From assembly GCF_022869005.1 (NCBI RefSeq), contig NZ_JALIEA010000012.1, forward strand, positions 124,001-188,000: 64,000 nucleotides of DNA, given 5' to 3'. Position 1 is the first letter of the stretch, and every line of letters begins with the position of its first letter. This document shows, in pieces, positions 28,319 to 35,946 of the stretch. The position numbers were made by a program, and so were the translations under genes. A model generated the notes under the pieces. It ran no database searches. It was given only the letters and a program-made list of their open reading frames with translations, and had not been told where the DNA came from. The DNA is from Corynebacterium kalidii. GTDB taxonomy: Bacteria; Actinomycetota; Actinomycetes; Mycobacteriales; Mycobacteriaceae.

Positions 28319-29875
28319 ATGCGCGACAATGACGACCGAGGTTTCCAGAGCACCGATATTCACGGCACCACCGCAGACCCCGCACTGTTCAACGCGGATC
28401 TCGCCCCGATCGCGACGCACCACCGAAAATGGGGCGCCTTCGAGATATTCAACGTCTGGACCAACGACGTCCAGTCCCTGGCCGGGTACACACTCGCCGC
28501 ATCCCTGTTCATCGGTGCCGGCATCAGCGGATGGTACGTGTTCGCCGCGATCATCCTCGCCGGGGCCATCGTCAACTGGCTGGTGAACCTGTCGGGTGCG
28601 CCGAGTGTGCGGCTGGGTGTGCCGTACGCCGTGATGGCGCGGCTGTCGATGGGGGTGCTCGGTGCGCGCTTCCCCGCGCTGGTCCGTGGGGTGGTGGCGA
28701 TCTTCTGGTACGGGGCGCAGACGTACTTCGCGTCCACGGCGGTGGCGTTGGCGATCAACTCCGCGTTCGGTTCCCTGCAGTCCGGTGAGTTCCTGGGTAT
28801 GAACATGGTGTCGTGGATCTCCTATGTGATCGTCGCGGTACTCCAGGTCGCCCTGTTCAGCAGGGGGATCGACGCGATCGCCCGTTTCCTGAACGTCGCC
28901 GGCCCGGCCGTGTACGTGGTGATGGTGATCCTCCTCGTGGTGATCTGGGTGCGTGCCGGCTCGGAGATGCTGCCTGCGGTCGGTTCCATCTTCAACAACG
29001 ACGACGTGACCGGATGGGCTGCAGTGTCGGCGTTCGTCGGGGTCGTCGGCACGATGGTGGCGTACTTCTCCGCGGTGATCATCAACTTCGGTGACTTCTC
29101 CCGGTTCTCCCGTTCGGAGAGGTCGATGAAGCTGGGGAACTTCACCGGACTGCCGTTGTCGTTGGCCTTGTTCACGTTCCTGGCACTGTTCATCACGGCA
29201 GGGGCGTACGTGGTGTTCCAGGACGGGCAGGGCACACCGATGGACAACCCGTCCGACATCGTCGGCCAGGCGGACTCAGTGGTGCTGTCGATCATCGCCG
29301 CGGTGACGTTCCTGGTGGCGACGGTGGGGGTTAACCTGGTGGCGAACTTCATTCCACCGGCCTACGACATCGCCAATCTGGCACCGTCGAAGATCAGTTT
29401 CCGTCTGGGAGGGATCATCACCGCGCTGCTCGGGTTCGTGATCGGTGCGCTGTGGGTGGCGGTCATCGACGACATCGGTCTGCCGACATTCGTGGACACC
29501 CTGGGCGCTGTGCTGGCCCCGCTGTACGGGGTGCTGGTGGTGGACTACTACGTGATCCGGCGTCGGCAGGTGGACCTGCGGGCCGCGTTCTCGCTGGACC
29601 GGGACGGCCCGTACTTCTACCGGAACGGATGGAACATGAAGGGGCTGGCGGCGGTCAGCGTCGCCGCGGTCTTCGCGGTGCTCACCGTATGGGTACCGGC
29701 GCTGCAGGACCTGTCCGGTTTCGCCTGGTTGATCGGTGCAGCCCTGGGCGGGGTGCTGTACTACGCGGTGATGCTCGGAGGTCCGTCCCGGGGGCGGCCC
29801 TCCGAGGTCACCGCCCAGGATGCACCCGACGCGGCGGTGGTCAGCTCCGGTTCCGGAAGGCCTGCTGCCCGGTGA
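28319..29875 (+). CDS. NCS1-family nucleobase/hydantoin/allantoin permease
   Basis: Cation-coupled importer of the NCS1 family (allantoin permease PucI, hydantoin permease Mhp1, cytosine permease). 518 residues, 12 helices. Marks: KWGAFEIFNVWTNDVQSLAGYTLAASLFIG near 40-70, the conserved NWLVNLSGAPSVRLGVPYAVMAR loop, RGVVAIFWYGAQT, and INFGDFSRF near 255. The combination with an M20 amidohydrolase and a PucR regulator makes a ureide or hydantoin the most likely cargo. Its end overlaps the convergent acyl-CoA dehydrogenase gene by 35 bp. Confidence 0.9.
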   Translation: MRDNDDRGFQSTDIHGTTADPALFNADLAPIATHHRKWGAFEIFNVWTNDVQSLAGYTLAASLFIGAGISGWYVFAAIILAGAIVNWLVNLSGAPSVRLGVPYAVMARLSMGVLGARFPALVRGVVAIFWYGAQTYFASTAVALAINSAFGSLQSGEFLGMNMVSWISYVIVAVLQVALFSRGIDAIARFLNVAGPAVYVVMVILLVVIWVRAGSEMLPAVGSIFNNDDVTGWAAVSAFVGVVGTMVAYFSAVIINFGDFSRFSRSERSMKLGNFTGLPLSLALFTFLALFITAGAYVVFQDGQGTPMDNPSDIVGQADSVVLSIIAAVTFLVATVGVNLVANFIPPAYDIANLAPSKISFRLGGIITALLGFVIGALWVAVIDDIGLPTFVDTLGAVLAPLYGVLVVDYYVIRRRQVDLRAAFSLDRDGPYFYRNGWNMKGLAAVSVAAVFAVLTVWVPALQDLSGFAWLIGAALGGVLYYAVMLGGPSRGRPSEVTAQDAPDAAVVSSGSGRPAAR

Positions 29876-31025
29876 GGGCCTGGCCGATGGTGAGCTGGTG
29901 CATCTCTGCGGTGCCCTCGTAGGTGAGTACGGACTCCAGGTTGTTGGCGTGCCGCAGGGGCGAGTACTCCAGGGTGACGCCGGAGGCGCCCAGCAGCGTC
30001 CGGCATTCCCGGGTGATCTCCAGGGCGATGCGCGTGGAGTTGAGTTTGCCGACGCTGACCTGGTGGGGAGCCAGCGTGCCGGCGTCCTTCAACCGTCCGA
30101 GTTGCAGGGCCAGCAGGAAGGACTTGTCGAGTTCGACGGCCATGTCCGCCAGCTTGGCCTGGGTCAGCTGGAAGGAGCTCAACGGGCTGCCGAAGACCTG
30201 CCGGGTGGACACGTAGTCCAGCGTAGTGGCCAGTGCGTCCCGGGCGGAGCCCAGAGCACCGAAGATGATGCCGTAGCGGGCTTCGTTGAGGCAGGTCAGC
30301 GGACCCCGCAACGAGCTCACGTGGGGGAGACGTCGGGCGTCCGGGACCCGGCAGTTGTCCAGCACGATCTCACCGGTCACCGACGCCCGCAGCGAGAGCT
30401 TGCGGGTGATCTCCGGGGTGCTGACACCCTCGGTCGCGGTGTCGACGATGAAGCCTGCGTACCCTTCGTCCGTCCTGGCCCAGATGACGGCGACATCGGC
30501 GACCGGTGCGTTGGTGATCCACATCTTGGTGCCGGTGAGGATCCAGTCGTCCCCGTCGCGCACCGCTCGGGTACGCATATTGGCCGGGTCGGAACCGGCG
30601 TCGGGCTCGGTCAAGCCGAAGCACCCGACGGTGGTGCCGGCGGCCATGCCCGGCAGGTAGTGCTCCTTCTGCTCCTCGGAGCCCCAGTGGTGGATGGCGA
30701 ACATCGCCAACGACCCCTGCACGGAGACCAGGGAGCGCAGACCCGAGTCCACCGCCTCGATCTCCATGCAGGCCAGGCCGTATTCGGTGGCGGTGGCCCC
30801 GGTGCAGCCGTAGCCCTCCAGGTGCATGCCGAGGACCCCCAGGTCGCCGAGTTTCGGTGCGAGACCAGCGACCGGCAGGGTGCCGTCGGAGTACCAGCCG
30901 GCGATGTTCGGGGTGAGTTCACGGGCGGCGAAGTCGGCGACGGTGTCCCGCAGGACCCGTTCATCGTCGGTGAGCAGTCCGTCGGCGTCGATGAGCCCGA
31001 GTGGTGTGGTGTTGGTGGTGGTCAT
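29841..31025 (-). CDS. Glutaryl-CoA dehydrogenase-like acyl-CoA dehydrogenase
   Basis: FAD-dependent acyl-CoA dehydrogenase. 394 residues with GCFGLTEPDAGSDPANMRTRA, ILTGTKMWITNAPVADVAVIWA, and the catalytic glutamate in LTYEGTAEMHQLTIGQALTG (Glu370), the arrangement of glutaryl-CoA dehydrogenases. Known members oxidise and decarboxylate glutaryl-CoA in lysine/tryptophan breakdown; sequence alone does not exclude another short dicarboxylyl- or branched-chain CoA. It starts 26 bp behind the OFA transporter and is probably in an operon with it. No electron-transfer or CoA-transferase gene is next to it in this window. Confidence 0.85.
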   Translation of the reverse strand: MTTTNTTPLGLIDADGLLTDDERVLRDTVADFAARELTPNIAGWYSDGTLPVAGLAPKLGDLGVLGMHLEGYGCTGATATEYGLACMEIEAVDSGLRSLVSVQGSLAMFAIHHWGSEEQKEHYLPGMAAGTTVGCFGLTEPDAGSDPANMRTRAVRDGDDWILTGTKMWITNAPVADVAVIWARTDEGYAGFIVDTATEGVSTPEITRKLSLRASVTGEIVLDNCRVPDARRLPHVSSLRGPLTCLNEARYGIIFGALGSARDALATTLDYVSTRQVFGSPLSSFQLTQAKLADMAVELDKSFLLALQLGRLKDAGTLAPHQVSVGKLNSTRIALEITRECRTLLGASGVTLEYSPLRHANNLESVLTYEGTAEMHQLTIGQALTGQQAFRNRS

Positions 31026-31051
31026 GCGGAGTCACTCCCAGGGGGTCGTGC

Positions 31052-32569
31052 CTAACCGGTGAACAGTCCGGTGGCGGTGGTGGCCGTCTGGACGACACCG
31101 TAGACCAGTGCCCCGATGACGATGACGGCCAACACGCCGGCCACGGTGGTGTGCACCCCGCTGGAGGCGCCCTTGACGTCACCGGCGGCCCGTGCGTCGG
31201 AGGCTTCCGCCGCGGCGGCCCGGTCGGCCTGTGCCTTGGCCTCGACGACCTCGGGGTCCTCATAGTGACGGGTGTTGACCTTGGTGATGAACAGGTTCGC
31301 GAGGAAACCGACGGCCAGCACACCGACCATGATGAACAGGGAGAGCCGGTAGAGGTCGAAGCCGGAGCGTCCGGCGGACTCCTGGGACTCCACGATGGAG
31401 TTCACGATCAGCGGCCCGGCGACACCGGCCGCCGCCCACGCGGTGAGGAGCCGGCCGTGGATGGCGCCGACCTGGTAGGTGCCGAAAAGGTCCTTGAGGT
31501 AGGCCGGGGCAGTGGCGAAACCTCCGCCGTAGAAGGACAGGATGACCAGTGCGCTGACCACGAACAGCGCCAGCGAGTGCGAACCGAAGCTGGCCAGCAG
31601 CAGGTAGAGGACCGCGCCGAGCCCCAGGTACATCACGTAGGTGTTCTTGCGCCCGATGTAGTCGGAGACGGTGGACCAGACGAAGCGTCCGGCCATGTTG
31701 GTCAGCGACAGCAGGCCGACGAAACCACCGGCGGCGACCGCGGTGATGGCGAAGGAGCTCTGGATCATCGGCGAGGCCGACTCGAGGATGCCGATACCGG
31801 CGGTGACGTTGGTGAACAGCACCACCCACAGCAGCCAGAACTGCGGGGTGCGCATCGCCGAGGACACCGACACGTTGCCGGACGACTGGACGGAGTTCCC
31901 CGGCTTCGTGGGCTTGGTGTAGCCCTTGGGGGTCCAGTCGGGGTGGGGCAGCCGGATGACGAATGCTCCGAGTGCGATGACGACCAGGTAGACGATCGCC
32001 AGGGTCAGGAAGGTCTGCGGCACACCGGGGGTCAGGGAGTCCGGGTCATCGCTGAAGAAGGCCATGAGGTCGTTGGAGGCGGGGCTGGCGATCAGCGCAC
32101 CGCCACCAAACCCCATGATCGCCAGGCCGGTGGCCAGGCCGGGACGGTCGGGGAACCATTTCATCAGGGTGGACACCGGGGCGATGTAGCCGATACCCAG
32201 GCCGATGCCGCCGATGAAGCCGTAGCCGAAGTACACCAGCCAGAGTTGGCCGGTCCAGATTCCCAGGGTCGCGACGAAGAAGCCGAGGACCCAGCAGGTG
32301 CCGGCGGCGACCATGGACTTCCGCGGCCCGGCCTTCTCCACCCACGGTCCGAAGATGGCGGCGGAGATACCGAGCATCGCGATGGCCAGGGAGAAGATCC
32401 AGCCGGTGGCGACGTCACCGACGTCGAAGTGCTCGGCCAGGGGGCTCTTGAACACGGAGAAGGCATACGCCTGGCCGATGCTGAGGTGGATGGCCAGGGC
32501 CGCCGGCGGAATGAGCCAGCGGTTGAAATTGACCGGGGCGATGATGGCATCGCGGTCGAGTACGGACAT
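31052..32569 (-). CDS. OFA-family MFS transporter
   Basis: Major facilitator of the oxalate:formate antiporter family. 505 residues, about 12-14 helices: NRWLIPPAALAIHLSIGQAYAFSVFKSPL at the start is the OFA signature, then GPRKSMVAAGTCWVLGFF, FGYGFIGGIGLGIGYIAPVSTLMKWFPDRPGLATG and a second-half GRFVWSTVSDYIGRKNTY. A charged Ala-rich loop and one more hydrophobic segment close the protein. AAGGAG lies 11 nt before ATG. Upstream of the glutaryl-CoA dehydrogenase-like gene on the same strand, so it may carry a dicarboxylate or monocarboxylate used by that enzyme; this is inference. Confidence 0.88.
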   Translation of the reverse strand: MSVLDRDAIIAPVNFNRWLIPPAALAIHLSIGQAYAFSVFKSPLAEHFDVGDVATGWIFSLAIAMLGISAAIFGPWVEKAGPRKSMVAAGTCWVLGFFVATLGIWTGQLWLVYFGYGFIGGIGLGIGYIAPVSTLMKWFPDRPGLATGLAIMGFGGGALIASPASNDLMAFFSDDPDSLTPGVPQTFLTLAIVYLVVIALGAFVIRLPHPDWTPKGYTKPTKPGNSVQSSGNVSVSSAMRTPQFWLLWVVLFTNVTAGIGILESASPMIQSSFAITAVAAGGFVGLLSLTNMAGRFVWSTVSDYIGRKNTYVMYLGLGAVLYLLLASFGSHSLALFVVSALVILSFYGGGFATAPAYLKDLFGTYQVGAIHGRLLTAWAAAGVAGPLIVNSIVESQESAGRSGFDLYRLSLFIMVGVLAVGFLANLFITKVNTRHYEDPEVVEAKAQADRAAAAEASDARAAGDVKGASSGVHTTVAGVLAVIVIGALVYGVVQTATTATGLFTG

Positions 32570-32697
32570 GCGGGTAGAACTCCTTGAACGTCAACGTTGG
32601 TAGTGACGAACGTACCTTTGGCGGTGAAAACCGATCCGCTCGGGGTGGTGTTGTTACCCCCGTCACGCTCCGCGGGCGCCTCGGCGTCCCGGAACGC

Positions 32698-35600
32698 CTA
32701 CGTCAGCGACACCTCCAGCACCGACCCGAGCAGCGGAAGATGGACCAGGACAGCCGCCGGCGGGCGGCCGTCGATGTCGGTCAGCGCCCGGCGGTAGACG
32801 TCCATCTGCCCGAGGTAGGTGGCTCGCACATGACCGACCGGGTCCAGGCCAGGGTAGGTCTTGTGGTCGACGACGACCCGCCGGCCGTCAGGCAGGGTGA
32901 GCAGCTGGTCCAGCCACCCCTGGGCACGCTGGTGGTCGGGGTTGGTCCAGGCGAACGGCACCTCGCTGGCGGTGACGGCACCGGGGAAGGTCCGCCCCAC
33001 CCAGTCCGTCCACCGTTGCCCCGCGGTGACGACCTGGTCGGCGGTCACACGGTCACCGACGCCCCAGCCGGCGACCAGGCGCGAGGCGGCGGCCTGGCGC
33101 CGGGCGTCGGAGAGCTGGCCCAGCGGGGCGGCGAGGTAGGCGTGGATGCAGTCGCCGACCTTGTTCCACTCCTCACCGCCTCCACTGACCAACGGCTCCC
33201 CGAGGTCTGCGATCTCGGCGACGGAGGCGGTGGCGAGGATGTCGTCGTCGGCCTCCACACCGCTGGGGGCGAACGTGGCAGGCAGGTACGGGGCGGGTAC
33301 CGGGGCAAGGGCCCGCCGGCTGTCGAGGACGGCCGCACGCGGGAGAGGGGTGGACGTCCCGGCACCGATGCCGGAATCGGCGTCGCCGACGTCGCCGGTG
33401 TCGCTGGCGTCGATCTCGCGGACGGGGCAGCCGAGCAGTTCGGTCAGCTGGTCGTCCTGCAGGCCGGTCTCGGCGAGGGGCTTCCACTTCCCGACACCGG
33501 AGTACGGGGCGAGGACCGTACGGGTCCTCGACCGGGTGAGCGCGACGTAGAGGACCCGCTGCTCCTCGAGCATGTCGGCCTGCCGACGCCGGGTCTGGAC
33601 ACCGGTGTCGGCCAAGAGTTCCTTGACCGAGCTGATGTCGGTGACCGTCGCCGGCCAGAACCGGATCTCACGCCCGGCGAGCGGCGCCTCCATCGTCAAC
33701 GGTGCCGTGGACTGCACCCAGACACCGGCGGGGACGAACCGGTCACGGACATCCGGGAGGGCGACGACCACCGTGTCCCACTCCAACCCCTTCGACTGGT
33801 GGATCGTGTCGACGAACACCGCGCCCGGGTCGGCCGTCGGTGCCGAGACCGCGTCCTCGGAGGCCAGGTGCTCGAGGAAACCCGCCGGGGTGGCGGGCCG
33901 GTTGCCGGAATCCGCCTCGGCGGTGTAGTCCTCCACCGCGCGCAGGATCCCGAGCACCGACCCGGTGCGCTCCGTCGGGTCGGTCCAGGTGGCGATGCGT
34001 CGACGCAGGTCGAGAGCGTCGATGACGGCACCGACCGTGTCAGCGACCGGGACCTCCGACAACGTCGGACGCAACCGTCGCAGCGGGGCCAACGACTCGT
34101 CCTGCGCCCAGTCGGCGAATCTCTCCCGGCGTTCCTCACGGGTACCCAGTGCGGTGAGGGTATCGAACCAGCCGGTGTGGGCGGCGTGGTCGTCCAGGAA
34201 GGTGACCAGCTCGACCAGCGCCTGGGTGTCGCGCTCATCCAGCAGCCAGGCGACGGCGGCACGCACGAGCTGACCCTCCCTGGTCTGCGCCAGCGGCGTT
34301 CCGCCACCGGTGCAGGGGATCCCGTGGCGACGCAACTCGGCACGCAACTCCGCGGCATGGGTGTTGTTGCGCACCAGAACGGCCCGGCCACGGGCGGGCA
34401 CACCCTCAGCGGCCTCCAGGGAACGCAGCCCGGTGGCGATCCGGGCGAACCAGGTGTCCTTGTTCTTCTTCGCCCCCTCGGCCGGCGTCCACAGGACGGT
34501 TGCTCCTCCGGAGCGTTCCTCCGCCAGGTGCCCGGGGACGGTGAGGGTCACGTTCTGCCCGGGGAAGAGGTGGCCGAACAGCCGGTTCGACAGCCCCAGC
34601 GGTTCGGCGTGGGTACGCCAGGAGTGCGACAGGGTCTCCGCGGTACCCGCGACCCCGTCCGGGTCGGTGATGGTCTCCACCGCGGCATCCATGAGGGCGG
34701 GGTCGGACCCGCGGAACCCGTAGATGGACTGCTTCGGGTCACCGACCCAGATCACCTCCTCGACCAGACCGGCGAGTTCGGTGAACAACGCCAGTTGCAG
34801 GGGACTGGTGTCCTGGAACTCGTCGACGACCAGGATGCGGTAGCGCGCGGCGAGGGCGGTACGCACCGCCGCGGTGGTGGACGGGTCGACCCCGTCACCA
34901 CGGAGCAGACGCAGGGTCAGCTGCTCCTGGTCGGTGAAGTCGATGAGCCCCAGGGCGTTCTTGTACTCGGCGTAGGCGTCCAGGCAGGCGGCGGCGGTGT
35001 CGAAGACCAGACGGATCAGCGCGTCCAGATCCGCGCGCAGGTCCGGGTCCGCGGCGATGTCGTCACTGGTGACGACGCCGCCGTAGGCCTCCTTGATCGG
35101 CTTCGTCGGGCCGTCGACCCCGGGGACCTTGCCGTCGGCGGTGCGCAGCCAGTCCCGCCACGGGATGTTGTGGCGCTCACGCCGGACGCGCCGGGCGAAG
35201 CGGTCGAGGTCGGGGAACCTGCTCTGCAGGCTCGCCGCCGAACGCGTGGTGATCCGGCCGGCCTCGATGTCGGCCCGGAGCTGGTCGGGGATGCGCTGTG
35301 CCGCGCCGGCCAGCAGGGACCGGGTGTCGACCGCAGGACCGTCCCCGGTTGCGGGGCCACCTGCGCTGTCGAGGGCGAGGTGGAGCTCCCGGATACTGGA
35401 CTCGGCGAATCCGGCCAGGTCGGCGGCGTCGATGTCGTTGGCGCGGGCATGGTCGGTGACGGTGCGTACGGTCGCGGCCCAGTTGACCCCGGAGCTGAAG
35501 TAGCCGCCGTCGCTGTCGTCGTCGTAGCCGGTACGGGCCAGCAGGTCGCGGTGGGAGGTCTCCGCGTCGGCGATGATGCGGTCGGTGGCCAGGCGGAAGG

Positions 35601-35946
35601 CGTCCTTCTGCGACTGTTCGGTGAGCACGGAGAGCTCGGGGGAGCGTCCGGCGTCCATGGCGAAGTCGGTGAGGATCCGCCCGGTCACGGAGTTCACCGT
35701 GCCGATCAGGGCCGTCGGCAGCGCGGCCGCCTGCTCGAGCAGACCGTCGTCCACCAGCGTGCCCCGGATGCGTTCCTTGAGCTCCGCCGCGGCGGCGCGG
35801 GTGAACGTCGTGGCGATGATCTGCGACGGGCGGTACGGGTGGGTGCCGTCGGCGTCGACGCGTCGGAGCCGTTCGGTGAGAAGCTCGGTGAGCCGGTAGG
35901 TCTTGCCGGAACCGGCGGAGGCCTTGATGATCGTCCATGTGGTCAT
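32698..35946 (-). CDS. AddA-like UvrD helicase with C-terminal nuclease
   Basis: Superfamily 1 helicase-nuclease for double-strand break processing, AddA/RecB type. 1082 residues. Helicase motifs in order: I KASAGSGKTYRL near 10, Ia TTFTRAAAAELKERI near 48, II LVVDEFQDTSPLQ near 375, III WVGDPKQSIYGFRGSD, IV LSHSWRT, V DTIHQSKGLEWD near 720, VI RVLYVALTRSRTRT. The PD-(D/E)XK nuclease at the C-terminus keeps EVPFAW, VVVDHKTY and YLGQMDVY. It overlaps the AddB-like gene by 4 bp (ATGA). Only two proteins are encoded, unlike RecBCD; mycobacterial AdnAB is built differently because both its subunits carry motor motifs. Confidence 0.88.
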   Translation of the reverse strand: MTTWTIIKASAGSGKTYRLTELLTERLRRVDADGTHPYRPSQIIATTFTRAAAAELKERIRGTLVDDGLLEQAAALPTALIGTVNSVTGRILTDFAMDAGRSPELSVLTEQSQKDAFRLATDRIIADAETSHRDLLARTGYDDDSDGGYFSSGVNWAATVRTVTDHARANDIDAADLAGFAESSIRELHLALDSAGGPATGDGPAVDTRSLLAGAAQRIPDQLRADIEAGRITTRSAASLQSRFPDLDRFARRVRRERHNIPWRDWLRTADGKVPGVDGPTKPIKEAYGGVVTSDDIAADPDLRADLDALIRLVFDTAAACLDAYAEYKNALGLIDFTDQEQLTLRLLRGDGVDPSTTAAVRTALAARYRILVVDEFQDTSPLQLALFTELAGLVEEVIWVGDPKQSIYGFRGSDPALMDAAVETITDPDGVAGTAETLSHSWRTHAEPLGLSNRLFGHLFPGQNVTLTVPGHLAEERSGGATVLWTPAEGAKKNKDTWFARIATGLRSLEAAEGVPARGRAVLVRNNTHAAELRAELRRHGIPCTGGGTPLAQTREGQLVRAAVAWLLDERDTQALVELVTFLDDHAAHTGWFDTLTALGTREERRERFADWAQDESLAPLRRLRPTLSEVPVADTVGAVIDALDLRRRIATWTDPTERTGSVLGILRAVEDYTAEADSGNRPATPAGFLEHLASEDAVSAPTADPGAVFVDTIHQSKGLEWDTVVVALPDVRDRFVPAGVWVQSTAPLTMEAPLAGREIRFWPATVTDISSVKELLADTGVQTRRRQADMLEEQRVLYVALTRSRTRTVLAPYSGVGKWKPLAETGLQDDQLTELLGCPVREIDASDTGDVGDADSGIGAGTSTPLPRAAVLDSRRALAPVPAPYLPATFAPSGVEADDDILATASVAEIADLGEPLVSGGGEEWNKVGDCIHAYLAAPLGQLSDARRQAAASRLVAGWGVGDRVTADQVVTAGQRWTDWVGRTFPGAVTASEVPFAWTNPDHQRAQGWLDQLLTLPDGRRVVVDHKTYPGLDPVGHVRATYLGQMDVYRRALTDIDGRPPAAVLVHLPLLGSVLEVSLT

